From: Terriglobia bacterium | GTDB taxonomy: Bacteria > Acidobacteriota > Terriglobia > Terriglobales > Acidobacteriaceae | Assembly (NCBI GenBank): GCA_020073645.1 | Contig: JAIQET010000001.1 | Span: 248,001-312,000, forward strand | Length of the DNA stretch: 64,000 nt | Reading direction: 5' to 3' | Shown here: positions 24,410 to 33,133 of the stretch, piece after piece | How positions within the stretch are numbered: position 1 is the stretch's first letter | Layout: the number at the start of each line of letters is the position of its first letter | Position numbers and translations under genes: made by a program | The notes under the pieces: model-generated | What the model was told of the DNA's origin: nothing | Database searches by the model: none | The model's input: only the letters and a program-made list of their open reading frames with translations

Positions 24410-25408
24410 TCATATGGCCCAGCGCAATAGCGCTGCAGCCACGGTGAATCCCGCGCCTACGGAAGCGAGCATCACCAGGTCACCCTTTTTCAGCTTGCCT
24501 TCCCGCCGGGCGGTTTCCATGGCGAGGGGGATGGTTGCAGCGGTGGTATTGCCGAAGCGATCGATGTTGATAATCACGCTCTCCGGGTTCAAGCCCAGCC
24601 GGTCTGCCGTCGCGGTAATGATGCGCTTGTTCGCCTGGTGAGGAATGAAAGTGTGAATGTCGCTCCCCTTCAGCCCGTTCCGCCGCAGCAGTTTTTCGCA
24701 CAGCTCAGTCTGTTTGCGCACGGCAAACTTGAAGACTGCCTGACCGTCCTGGTGCACGTAGTGCAACTTCTTTTCGACCGTGTCGTGGGTCGAAGGATTC
24801 AGGCTGCCTCCGCCCGGCATGTACAGTGCGCAGCCACCGGCGCCGTCCACTTCGTGCAGGTAGTCGATCAAGCCGACCGAATCGTTTTCCGCGGGCTCCA
24901 GGATGACCGCGCCGGCGCCATCGCCGAAAATCACGCAGGTGGCGCGGTCGGTGTAGTCGATGATGGACGACATCACGTCGGCGCCAATCACCATGACTTT
25001 CTTGTGAGCGCCGGTGGCGATGAACTGTGCTCCCGCCTGCAGTGCGTACACAAAGGCCGAACAGGCGGCGGAGAGATCAAATCCCCAGATATTTTTTGCG
25101 CCCAGCTTGTGCTGCACCAGGCAGGCGGTCGAAGGGAAAAACATGTCGGGCGTGACCGTGGCTACGATGATCGCTTCCACGTCGTTGGGAACCAGGCCTC
25201 GTTCCGCCAGCGCCTTCCTTGCCGCCTCCACCGCCAGATCGCTGGTGGCCACGCCCTTATCGACGATATGCCGCTCGCGGATTCCGGTGCGCTCCTGAAT
25301 CCACTGGTCCGTGGTCTCGACCATTTTCTCCAGGTCGGCGTTGGTCAGCAGGCGAGGTGGAACATAGGTACCCAAAGCGCTGATCTTGACGCGCATAGGC
25401 TTGCTCAA
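24410..25408 (-). CDS. fabH: Beta-ketoacyl-ACP synthase III
   Basis: Starts fatty-acid chains by condensing acetyl-CoA with malonyl-ACP. It has 332 residues and a complete Cys-His-Asn triad: [24 protein letters not shown] and [14 protein letters not shown]. The N-terminal region [15 protein letters not shown] and [15 protein letters not shown] is typical. TTG at 25408 is used because AGGAG lies 8 nt upstream; ATG at 25396 is the alternative. It is followed by the thioesterase gene. Confidence 0.96.
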   Translation of the reverse strand: MSKPMRVKISALGTYVPPRLLTNADLEKMVETTDQWIQERTGIRERHIVDKGVATSDLAVEAARKALAERGLVPNDVEAIIVATVTPDMFFPSTACLVQHKLGAKNIWGFDLSAACSAFVYALQAGAQFIATGAHKKVMVIGADVMSSIIDYTDRATCVIFGDGAGAVILEPAENDSVGLIDYLHEVDGAGGCALYMPGGGSLNPSTHDTVEKKLHYVHQDGQAVFKFAVRKQTELCEKLLRRNGLKGSDIHTFIPHQANKRIITATADRLGLNPESVIINIDRFGNTTAATIPLAMETARREGKLKKGDLVMLASVGAGFTVAAALLRWAI

Positions 25409-25513
25409 GGATGTCTCCTGGATGAAACTCAGTATTTTGCAGGATTGCAGAAAGAATGTCTAACCCAACTCTCGCGCGGCTCTCCCGAGTTGGCCTTCAC
25501 TGAAGCAAAAGCC

Positions 25514-25612
25514 AGGCACCGGCAACCCACTGCACACGCAAGAGCTCGTTACCGTTGCTTCCTTCCGGACCTGGCGGGGTTGGCGAGAATGCATCGCGCG
25601 GGACCGATGCCT
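25514..25612 (-). ncRNA. ffs: Signal recognition particle RNA, small (4.5S) type
   Basis: The minus strand contains the invariant SRP apical domain CAGGTCCGGAAGGAAGCA with its symmetric loops. The 5' end AGGCATCGG (25612-25604) pairs with the 3' end CCGGTGCCT (25522-25514), closing a roughly 99-nt hairpin, the size of the compact bacterial form without an Alu domain. It pairs with Ffh, while FtsY is encoded at 38.9 kb. Confidence 0.95.
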
Positions 25613-25620
25613 GACTCCTG

Positions 25621-25629
25621 ATTCTAACA
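25621..25629 (-). promoter_or_regulatory. Extended -10 promoter of the SRP RNA gene
   Basis: On the minus strand TGTTAGAAT (25629-25621) is an extended -10 box. It ends 8 nt before the base-paired 5' end of the SRP RNA, which independently supports that RNA end. No good -35 is present. Confidence 0.6.
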
Positions 25630-25652
25630 TTCGCTGGGCCAGGGTCGCAGGT

Positions 25653-25678
25653 CAGCACTCAGCACTCAGCATTCAGCC
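25653..25678. repeat. Period-7 array (CAGCACT units)
   Basis: CAGCACT, CAGCACT, CAGCATT and CAGCC form 3.7 units of 7 bp with no inverted partner nearby. It sits between the SRP RNA promoter and the transglutaminase gene. Confidence 0.75.
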
Positions 25679-25805
25679 AAACCCCACGCCTTTGTGAGTC
25701 TCTGATACGTTTTGTTCTCTGCTACAAAGGGGGCGGGGCACCGGCGCCACGAAACCCAGTGCCGCGATGGTCTCTTCCCTTCTGCCGCGGAATCGCGAAC
25801 AATAG

Positions 25806-28001
25806 ATGCTTCCCATGTCCGTGAGCAATCCATCTCTCGCGATTCCGCCAGTCAGCTTCGCCATTCAGCGCTACTTTGAGGTCGCACTCTACTTGCTGGT
25901 GCTCACCGGCTTCGGCACTTTGGCTTCCACCGGCGGACTGGACGTGTTCACGGTCGTGCTGGTCGGTGCTGCACTTCTGTTTCGCGGATACCTGTTAGCC
26001 ACACGCCGGTCGTTCACCATCCCCGAGCGCTGGACCAATCTCCTCACGCTGCTTTACGTCGCTTTCTACCTGGTGGACTACTTCCTGATTTCCGGCGCGT
26101 TCCTCTACACCACGGTTCACCTGGTGCTGTTTGTCATGGTGGTGCGGCTATTTTCGGCGAGGCGCGACCGCGATTTCTATCTCCTGGCGGTGATCTCGTT
26201 TGTAATGGTGCTGGCCGCAGCCATCCTGACTGTGGATAGCGTCTTCCTGCTGGCGTTTGCCGGATTCATGCTCATGGCGGTCGGCACGTTCATCCTGATG
26301 GAGATGAGGCGTACCTCCGCCAAGGCGACCGTGCATTCTAGAGAATCGAGCGATACCTCGGCTTCCCGGCGCATGGCTTGGTCGCTGGCCGGGGTGGCGC
26401 CCCTGCTGATGGTGCTCATCCTGCTGGGAGCCATCGCCATCTTCTTCATCCTGCCACGCATCTCGGCCGGTTATCTCAGCTCTTACGCTCCCAGCGGCGA
26501 ACTGACCACCGGTTTCAGCGACCGGGTGCGACTGGGGAGCATCGGGGAGATTCAGCAGTCCCGGTCGGTGGTGATGCATATCCAGATCGATGGCGATCAG
26601 ACCGGAGGGTTCGACCTGAAGTGGCGTGGCGTGACCCTCAGTGCGTTTGACGGGAGGACCTGGTCGAATCCGCGGGAAAAATTCGCCATCCATCCTCGAG
26701 CGGATGGCAGCTTTGCTCTCGCGCAACCAGATGCGGCGCCATTGCCGAACCCGGCGGCCAGGAGCGTCCGGCCCATCCACTACCGAGTGCTCATGGAGCC
26801 AGTGGGAGCGAGTGTGTTCTTCCTGGCGGCCACTCCCCGCTTGTTGCAAGGAAGCTACCGCCTCATCGCGATGGACAGCGGGGGCGCGGTGTTCGACTTA
26901 GACCCCGAGCGCCCCGTCAATCGCTATGAGGCTTCTTCCCTCATTCCTCAGCCCAATGTCAGCGACTTGCGCGCCGCGGCTGGAGCGTATCCGCCGGAGG
27001 TCCTCTCGAACTATCTGCCACTGCCGGAACTCGACCCACGCATCCCGAGCCTGGCGCAGCAGATCACGGCCTCCGCGGACAACAACTACGACAAAGCAGT
27101 GGCCGTCGAGAGCTATCTGCGCACCCGGTTCGGCTACACCCTGCAGCTTCCGCGAGTGCTTCCGCGCGATCCGCTGGCCAACTTTCTCTTTGAGCGGCGG
27201 CAGGGACACTGCGAATACTTTGCGTCTTCAATGGCAGTGATGCTTCGCACTCTGAGAATCCCGTCACGGGTGGTGAATGGATTCCGCACCGGCGAGTTCA
27301 ACGACCTGACTTCGCAGTACCTGGTACGCGCCAGCAACGCCCATTCCTGGGTGGAAGCGTACTTTCCGGGCTACGGTTGGGTGAGCTTCGATCCGACCCC
27401 TGCCGGTCCGGAACCGGTCCGTACCGGCTGGAGCCGGGCTATCTTGTACCTGGACGCGATGGCATCGTTCTGGCGGGAATGGGTTGTGAACTACGATCCC
27501 AGCCACCAGCGCACTCTGGGCCAAGGGGTGACTCGCAGCGGCCGGCGAATGGTGTTCGAGGTACGCAGTTGGTTCCGCCGGCATTACCAAGCGTTGCTAG
27601 ACAATGCCCGGCTGGCTCAGGACACGATGAGCCAATCGCCCGGGCGCTGGAGTGTGGGCGCAGTATTGGCCACGGGACTGGTTCTGCTGCTGGCCAACGC
27701 ACGCCGGATATGGCATGCGCTCCGCCGGCGTCGCCTGGCGGCGCGTCCCGAGAAAGCGCCGCGATTGGCCGCGACCATCTGGTATGAACGGATGACGCAC
27801 CGGGTGGCCCGGCTGGGCTGGCGCAAGTCGCCCGCGCAAACCCCGGCCGAGTTCGTCACCTGCATTGAAAACGACTTGGTGCGCGACCGGGTGGCGCAGT
27901 TTACCCGCCATTACGAACACGCGCGGTTCGGGGACTCTGCCGAAGACGCGTCTCGCCTGCCGGAACTGTTCGAGGAGATTTCGACTGCTGGCCGGCGGTG
28001 A
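25806..28001 (+). CDS. TgpA-type membrane transglutaminase-like protein
   Basis: A 731-residue protein: DUF3488-type N-terminal domain with about six membrane segments (residues 20-225), a large periplasmic transglutaminase-like domain with catalytic Cys in RRQGHCEYFASSMAV, His in NAHSWVEAYFPG and Asp in VSFDPTPAG, another membrane segment (about 620-640) and a cytoplasmic DUF4129-like tail. The family's role is not well defined; TgpA is essential in Pseudomonas. ATG at 25806 is used; ATG 25815 is also possible. Confidence 0.93.
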   Translation: MLPMSVSNPSLAIPPVSFAIQRYFEVALYLLVLTGFGTLASTGGLDVFTVVLVGAALLFRGYLLATRRSFTIPERWTNLLTLLYVAFYLVDYFLISGAFLYTTVHLVLFVMVVRLFSARRDRDFYLLAVISFVMVLAAAILTVDSVFLLAFAGFMLMAVGTFILMEMRRTSAKATVHSRESSDTSASRRMAWSLAGVAPLLMVLILLGAIAIFFILPRISAGYLSSYAPSGELTTGFSDRVRLGSIGEIQQSRSVVMHIQIDGDQTGGFDLKWRGVTLSAFDGRTWSNPREKFAIHPRADGSFALAQPDAAPLPNPAARSVRPIHYRVLMEPVGASVFFLAATPRLLQGSYRLIAMDSGGAVFDLDPERPVNRYEASSLIPQPNVSDLRAAAGAYPPEVLSNYLPLPELDPRIPSLAQQITASADNNYDKAVAVESYLRTRFGYTLQLPRVLPRDPLANFLFERRQGHCEYFASSMAVMLRTLRIPSRVVNGFRTGEFNDLTSQYLVRASNAHSWVEAYFPGYGWVSFDPTPAGPEPVRTGWSRAILYLDAMASFWREWVVNYDPSHQRTLGQGVTRSGRRMVFEVRSWFRRHYQALLDNARLAQDTMSQSPGRWSVGAVLATGLVLLLANARRIWHALRRRRLAARPEKAPRLAATIWYERMTHRVARLGWRKSPAQTPAEFVTCIENDLVRDRVAQFTRHYEHARFGDSAEDASRLPELFEEISTAGRR

Positions 28002-28040
28002 GGCTGCGATTCAATCAGGAAGCCACCTAAATCCCCATAC

Positions 28041-28126
28041 TGTCGTTCCGAGCGAAGTGAGGAATCCCTATTCCCGCCGCAAAGCTTGGGGACGGGTAGG
28101 GATGCTTCGCTTCGCTCAGCATGACA
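28041..28126. repeat. Inverted repeat of the GAGCGAAG/CTTCGCTC type
   Basis: Left arm TGTCGTTCCGAGCGAAGTGA (28041-28060) and right arm CTTCGCTTCGCTCAGCATGA (28105-28124) are imperfect inverted copies that also extend inward through AATCCCTA/TAGGGAT. It lies between convergent genes and may form a terminator hairpin. Related fragments are at 9259-9295 and 46109-46135. Confidence 0.75.
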
Positions 28127-28154
28127 ATCTACTTATGCGATGGCTTGTAGCTCT

Positions 28155-28790
28155 CTAGAAGTGCCAGACCACCCCTCCGCCGACAAAATAGTTGTGCTGG
28201 CGGCTCTTGCCGGTGTCTACATTCAGTTGCGGAACCCCGGAGTTGAAGTCGCGTGCTTCTCCTCGCAGCTTGAACCTGCCAAAGAGCTTGACATCAAGAC
28301 CGACACCCAACTGGTAGACCCCGGTCGTGGTGCCCCTCGCCCCCGTGTTGGTGCCGAAGAAAAGCAGGTTGGAGCTTTCGCTGAAGTGGCCAAAGCCGCC
28401 GCCAAAGCTCACCCAGGGAGAGACTCCCGTGCTGGCGAAAAGGTTCGCTCGCGCGGCTGGGGTGATGAAGAAAGACGAGTACGACTCCGGGATGGCGTTG
28501 CTCCCGAAATTCAGGTCCTCGTCCGGGTTGTAGACAAACGGAACTTCAAACGTCAGGGTCGCGAGACTGTCTTCGGTGCCCAGGATTCTCCGCCCGTAGG
28601 TCACTTCGAAACTGAGTCCGTTGCCAAAGTGGATTTCATTATTGGCAAAGTTTGCGCCCGGGACTCCCTGATTGCTGATAAAGGTACGGCCGATGGTACC
28701 TGCCAGCTCATTTTTCTCCTGAGCGGCAGCACTGGCCATCAGCACCATCGCAGTCGCCAGGACCGCGACCGCCAACCGTTGCAGCGCCAT
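28155..28790 (-). CDS. Outer-membrane beta-barrel protein
   Basis: A 211-residue product with a signal peptide (MALQRLAVAVLATAMVLMAS, ending AAAQ) and a mature part of alternating strands with Gly/aromatic pattern, ending in the barrel-type C-terminus YFVGGGVVWHF. ATG at 28790 is chosen for GGAGGAGAG immediately upstream, although the frame stays open further. Likely an 8-stranded OmpW/OmpA-like barrel; function unknown. Confidence 0.82.
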   Translation of the reverse strand: MALQRLAVAVLATAMVLMASAAAQEKNELAGTIGRTFISNQGVPGANFANNEIHFGNGLSFEVTYGRRILGTEDSLATLTFEVPFVYNPDEDLNFGSNAIPESYSSFFITPAARANLFASTGVSPWVSFGGGFGHFSESSNLLFFGTNTGARGTTTGVYQLGVGLDVKLFGRFKLRGEARDFNSGVPQLNVDTGKSRQHNYFVGGGVVWHF

Positions 28791-29046
28791 CTCTCCTCCC
28801 CCGCGAAGTGGCTTGACCGAGTAGGAGTAGGTTAGCACGCCGCTTGCGAACTGATTCACCGGCGATGATGCCTGACTTGGTGCCGCCCGGCATTGGCCTT
28901 CAGTAACGGCCCGACCCTCTCGCGAAGCTCTGGCATTCGAGGTTCGGGTGCCACCTTGTCGTTCACCATCAACATGGGTTTTGTGTCGGAGAAGCGGGTT
29001 GCGCCCCGCGAGCAACTCACGATGAATGATAAAATCATGAGATTGC

Positions 29047-30537
29047 ATGCCCGATAAGACCCTCACTGTGCCGCTCCAGGACGTAGAGAAGGCCCCCAGA
29101 CGAGACTCAACCTCGCCACCCAAGGTGGGCTTCGTGAGCCTGGGATGTCCCAAAAACCTGGTGGACAGCGAAGTCATGATGGGGATGCTGGCGCAGGCAG
29201 GAGCAGAACTGATTCCCCGTGCCGAAGACGCTGACGTCATTGTGGTGAACACCTGCTCCTTCATCGGCGCCGCCCAGCAGGAGTCAGTGAACACCATTCT
29301 GGAGATGGCCCGGCACAAGACCGACGGCCGGGTGCGCAAGCTGGTGGTTGCCGGTTGCTTAGTGGAGCGTTTCCGCGAGGAGATCCGCGAGAGCATTCCC
29401 GAGGTTGACGCAGTGGTGGGCACCGGCGAACTGGAAAACATTCTGGCGGCAGCAGGAGTGGCACCGGCGGCGGCCGTGAACTCTCCCTTTCGCATTCTGC
29501 AATCGCGTCCGGAGGGCGACGCTCGGGCGGCTCAGGGCCGCTTCTCGCGCGAATCCTGGGACGGCGCCATTGCCGATTTGCCCAACTATCTATACGACGA
29601 GACCACGCCTCGTATCCTGGCCACGCCGCGTTACACCGCCTACATCAAGATTGCCGAAGGCTGTGACCATCCCTGCAGCTTCTGTATCATTCCCCAGTTG
29701 CGCGGCAAATTTCGCTCGCGCCGCTTCGAGTCGGTGATTGCCGAGGCTGAACGCCTGGCCCGCTCCGGAGTGCGTGAGATCACGCTGATTGGCCAGGACA
29801 CTACCTGCTATGGCGAGGATTTCGGCCTCAAGGACGGCCTGGCGCTGCTGCTGGAAAAGCTGGCGGGGATTGAGGAGTTGCGCTGGATTCGGTTCCTTTA
29901 CGCGTATCCCAACAAAATCACAGGGCGGCTGCTGGAGACCATCGCGGCACACGAGAAGATTTGTTCGTACATCGATGTACCGCTGCAGCACGCGTCTGCA
30001 ACCACTCTAAAGCGCATGAAGCGCGGCGGAAGTGCCGATGTCTTTCTTCGCTCCATCGAGAAGATGCACCGCACCATTCCCGGCGTGACCCTGCGTACCT
30101 CATTTATCGTTGGCTTTCCGGGAGAGACCGAGCACGAGTTTGAAGAATTGTGCGCTTTCGTGCGTGAGGCCCAGTTTGACTGGATGGGCGCGTTCGGCTA
30201 CTCCGACCAGGAAGGAGCCGGTGCGTTCACCATGGAAGAGAAGCTGCCTGCCCGCGAAATTGAACGCCGGCGCAAACACCTGATGCAGATACAGCGCGGA
30301 ATCAGCAAGCGCAAGAAGAAGGCCCTCATCGGCAAGGAATTCGATCTGCTACTGCAAGGAGCGTCCGAAGAAAGCGACCTCCTGCTGGAAGGACGCACCC
30401 CCATGCACGCTCCGGAAATCGATGGCAAGGTCTTTGTGAACGACGTGCCCGAGGGCCTCGAACCGCAGCCGGGCGAATTCTACCGCTGCCGCATCACAGA
30501 AGCTCACGATTACGACCTGGTGGCGCAGATCGTGTAG
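29047..30537 (+). CDS. rimO: Ribosomal protein S12 methylthiotransferase RimO
   Basis: Radical-SAM enzyme that methylthiolates an Asp of ribosomal protein S12. It has 496 residues: an N-terminal UPF0004 domain with SLGCPKNLVDSE, NTCSFI and GCLVERF cysteines for the auxiliary cluster, the radical-SAM CxxxCxxC as C206, C210 and C213 (EGCDHPCSFCIIPQ), and a C-terminal TRAM domain. It carries extra residues between the first two domains (about 150-190). It heads a tight operon with yacG, the RAYT and pgpA. Confidence 0.96.
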   Translation: MPDKTLTVPLQDVEKAPRRDSTSPPKVGFVSLGCPKNLVDSEVMMGMLAQAGAELIPRAEDADVIVVNTCSFIGAAQQESVNTILEMARHKTDGRVRKLVVAGCLVERFREEIRESIPEVDAVVGTGELENILAAAGVAPAAAVNSPFRILQSRPEGDARAAQGRFSRESWDGAIADLPNYLYDETTPRILATPRYTAYIKIAEGCDHPCSFCIIPQLRGKFRSRRFESVIAEAERLARSGVREITLIGQDTTCYGEDFGLKDGLALLLEKLAGIEELRWIRFLYAYPNKITGRLLETIAAHEKICSYIDVPLQHASATTLKRMKRGGSADVFLRSIEKMHRTIPGVTLRTSFIVGFPGETEHEFEELCAFVREAQFDWMGAFGYSDQEGAGAFTMEEKLPAREIERRRKHLMQIQRGISKRKKKALIGKEFDLLLQGASEESDLLLEGRTPMHAPEIDGKVFVNDVPEGLEPQPGEFYRCRITEAHDYDLVAQIV

Positions 30538-30543
30538 GAATCC

Positions 30544-30750
30544 ATGGCCAAGCATATCCGCAGCCTGCGTTGCCCCATCTGCAAGAAGCCGGTTAGGCAT
30601 CGCGATCCGGAGTTCCCTTTCTGCAGCGAGCGTTGTCGGCTGATTGATCTGGGCAAGTGGGCCAGCGGAGCCTATGTCATCTCGTCACCCGTCACCGATA
30701 CGAGCGACGCCATCGAGGAGAGTGAACGCGGGGATGAGTTGAAGAAATGA
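30544..30750 (+). CDS. yacG: DNA gyrase inhibitor YacG (zinc protein)
   Basis: A 68-residue zinc-finger protein with C10-P-I-C13 and C27-S-E-R-C31 as ligands, followed by the conserved [11 protein letters not shown]. YacG inhibits gyrase in E. coli. It starts 6 bp after rimO and its TGA overlaps the next ATG (ATGA). Confidence 0.93.
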   Translation: MAKHIRSLRCPICKKPVRHRDPEFPFCSERCRLIDLGKWASGAYVISSPVTDTSDAIEESERGDELKK

Positions 30751-30798
30751 AAGAGCCCGAGGTGGTGCACGCCGCTGCAGGTAGCAACGCTCCCGACC

Positions 30799-30845
30799 GT
30801 AGCGCCGGCGTCCCGCCGGCTGTCGCGGGGGCGTCCCGCCCCCGC
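30799..30845. repeat. REP element inside the 5' end of the RAYT ORF
   Basis: GTAGCGCCGGCG, a CCGCCGGC arm and a GGGGGCG/CGCCCCC hairpin, with the same sequence as 23845 and 41224. It is translated in frame as the RAYT N-terminal region. Confidence 0.9.
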
Positions 30846-31429
30846 TTCGGCGATGTGATAATTCACGACCGAGGCCACCTGCCTCACTGGGAGAAAGACA
30901 GCGCCACCTACTTCGTGACTTTCAGGCTGGCGGATTCGTTACCCCAGTCAGTTCTGGAGCGGATCGAATCGGAGCGGCAAAGCGTTGTGCAAACGGCGAG
31001 ACAGCTCCAGCGCGATCTGAGCGGGGATGAGCGGAAGCGAATTCAGCAGCTTTCCACCAAGACAATCGAGCAGGATCTCGACAATGGTGCCGGCTCCTGC
31101 CATTTGAAGAACCCGGCAATTGCGAATGAAGTGGCCGAAACGCTGCTCCATTTTGACAACAAACGCTACCGTTTGTTCGCATGGTGCGTCATGCCAAATC
31201 ACGTGCACGTTCTCTTGCGTCTCTTCCCGGGACAGGTCTTGGCGTCAGTAGTTCATTCCTGGAAATCGTTCACCGCAAAGCAGGCCAACAAGCTCTTGGG
31301 ACGCGGCGGTAGCTTCTGGCAGCGGGAACACTATGACCGCCTCATCCGCGATCAGAGCGAATTCGAACGCGCGCTTCGTTATGTAGCTGACAATCCCGTG
31401 AAGGCTGGCCTGAAGGATTGGCGTTGGAT

Positions 31430-31482
31430 GTGGGTGGGTGGGCGGGGCGCCCACCCGACAGCCGGCGAGGCGCCGGCGCTAC
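31430..31482. repeat. Inverted REP element at the 3' end of the RAYT ORF
   Basis: GGGTGGGCGGGGCGCCCACCC and CAGCCGGCG-AGGCGCCGGCGCTAC form the same two-hairpin element in opposite orientation, closing the RAYT unit. Confidence 0.88.
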
Positions 31483-31492
31483 GGGAGGCTGA

Positions 31493-31984
31493 ATGACAAC
31501 AACTGACAGCCCTCCCCTCTGGGCTACCCTGCTCGCCACCTTCTTTGGCGTGGGACGGTTGCAGCCGGGGCCTGGAAGCTGGGGTTCGCTCGTGACGGTC
31601 ATGCTTTGGTGGCTGCTCACCCGGTGGATTACGCCCTCCTGGCAGCCAATGGCCGCGATTTCGCTCGCCTTGCTGGTGGTGGCCGTGGGGATTCCCGCAG
31701 CCACTCGGGTGGCCCGCGCTACGGGTCTGAAGGACCCCCAGTTCGTGGTCATCGACGAAGTCGCCGGCCAGATCATCACCCTGATTGCCGTGCCGGTATC
31801 GTGGAAATCTCTCTTGGCGGGCTTTATACTTTTTCGTGGCTTCGACATCGTGAAGCCGCCGCCCATACGCAAGCTGGAACGCCTGCCCGAAGGCTTTGGT
31901 ATTGTGATCGACGATGTGGCAGCCGGGCTCTATGCCCTCGCCGTAATGCAGGTTCTCTTGTATTTCGGCGTTTTGCCACGATAG
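31493..31984 (+). CDS. pgpA: Phosphatidylglycerophosphatase A
   Basis: Dephosphorylates phosphatidylglycerophosphate in the inner membrane to give phosphatidylglycerol. It has 163 residues with GVGRLQPGPGSWGSL, the acidic DPQFVVIDEVAGQ, FILFRGFDIVKPPPIRKLE and GFGIVIDDVAAG, all family signatures, and four membrane segments. It starts in the ATGA overlap with the RAYT gene. Confidence 0.95.
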   Translation: MTTTDSPPLWATLLATFFGVGRLQPGPGSWGSLVTVMLWWLLTRWITPSWQPMAAISLALLVVAVGIPAATRVARATGLKDPQFVVIDEVAGQIITLIAVPVSWKSLLAGFILFRGFDIVKPPPIRKLERLPEGFGIVIDDVAAGLYALAVMQVLLYFGVLPR

Positions 31985-32013
31985 TGGGATGCGCAGTGCA
32001 AGGAAGTAACTGC

Positions 32014-33072
32014 ATGGGAATTTCCGACCGCCTGCTGGGTAAGAAGAACGTCAACGGGAAGCCGCACATCGAAGCGGTGCATCCCAGTGCTGCCTTGCCC
32101 GGCGGCGAGGTACGGATCGTCGGTAGCGGCTTGCGGCCCATCGATCTCCGTCCCCCACGTGTGCGTTTTGGTGAAGTGGATGGTGCGGTGGTCATCAGTT
32201 CCGACGACTTTCTGGTCGCCCGCGTTCCGCAGGGCGCTTCTTCTGGCCCGGTCGTGGTTTCCACCAACGGTCACGCCAGCAACCCGCACCAGATGAACGT
32301 GGCGGTGCCGATCGCGGAGAGCCTTCATCCCGTCACCAATCCCGCACTCGACGCCGAAGGAAACATTTACGCGACCTTTTCCGGATCGCGCGGACAAAAG
32401 GTCCCGGTGGCGATTTACAAGATCGACACCAACTACAACGTCAAGCCGTTTCTCTCCGACATGATGAATCCCACGGCGATTGCCTTCGATCGCGCCGGGC
32501 AGATGTACGTTTCCTCGCGCTTTGATGGCACGGTGTACCGCGTCGCGCCCAATGGGACCATGTCGTCGTATGCCGAGGGCATGGGTATTGCCACCGGAAT
32601 TGCCTTTGACCGGGAAGAGAACCTCTACGTGGGTGACCGCAGCGGCACCATCTTCAAGATCGCCCGCGACCGCCAGATTTTTGTCTTCGCCACCCTCGAG
32701 GCCAGCGTCTCCGCCTATCACCTGGCCTTTGGCCCGCATGGGGATCTGTTCGTGACCGGACCTACGACGTCGAGCTTCGATTGTGTTTACAAGATTGACC
32801 CGCACGGCACGGTTTCTACCTTCTACCGCGGCCTGGGACGTCCGCAAGGTCTGGCATTTGATGTGGGAGGCAACCTCTACGTGGCCGCGTCGCTCTCCGG
32901 CAAGCGTGGCATTGTGAAAATCACGCCCGAAGGCCAGGCATCGCTGGAAGTCGCTGGCCCAAGCCTGGTCGGGCTGGCGTTTGCGCCCGGCCGCTCTGCA
33001 GTCCTCGCGACCACCAGCGGCGTCCATCATCTTTCCTGGAACATCCAGGGCCTGCTGATGCTGACGGAATAG
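32014..33072 (+). CDS. IPT/TIG plus NHL/SMP-30-like beta-propeller protein
   Basis: A 352-residue protein. An IPT/TIG Ig-like domain (about 15-95, HPSAALPGGEVRIVGSGL) is followed by repeated propeller blades (NPTAIAFDRAGQMYVSS, ATGIAFDREENLYVGD, PQGLAFDVGGNLYVAA). No signal peptide is visible, so it may be cytoplasmic. AGGAAG lies 8 nt before ATG 32014. Role unknown; possibly sugar lactone or ligand binding. Confidence 0.85.
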   Translation: MGISDRLLGKKNVNGKPHIEAVHPSAALPGGEVRIVGSGLRPIDLRPPRVRFGEVDGAVVISSDDFLVARVPQGASSGPVVVSTNGHASNPHQMNVAVPIAESLHPVTNPALDAEGNIYATFSGSRGQKVPVAIYKIDTNYNVKPFLSDMMNPTAIAFDRAGQMYVSSRFDGTVYRVAPNGTMSSYAEGMGIATGIAFDREENLYVGDRSGTIFKIARDRQIFVFATLEASVSAYHLAFGPHGDLFVTGPTTSSFDCVYKIDPHGTVSTFYRGLGRPQGLAFDVGGNLYVAASLSGKRGIVKITPEGQASLEVAGPSLVGLAFAPGRSAVLATTSGVHHLSWNIQGLLMLTE

Positions 33073-33133
33073 GGTCCCACATCATCCCGGTACCCTCCAT
33101 TATCATCTGCGGTTTTGATTTACACTGCTACCC

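Larger units (their letters stand above)
30747..31496 (+). mobile_element. REP-associated tyrosine transposase (RAYT, Y1_Tnp family) gene
   Basis: The 249-residue product has the RAYT pattern: HDRGHLPHW, YFVTFRLADSLP, the HUH motif in WCVMPNHVHVLLR, and the tyrosine motif FWQREHYDRLIRD followed by RYVADNPVKAGL. RAYTs are single-copy domesticated relatives of IS200/IS605 transposases that act on REP hairpins. Here the ORF begins and ends inside REP sequences (30799-30845 and 31430-31482), which encode RSAGVPPAVAGASRP and GGRGAHPTAGEAPAL. It overlaps yacG and pgpA by ATGA at both ends, so it is translated within a housekeeping operon. Confidence 0.93.
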
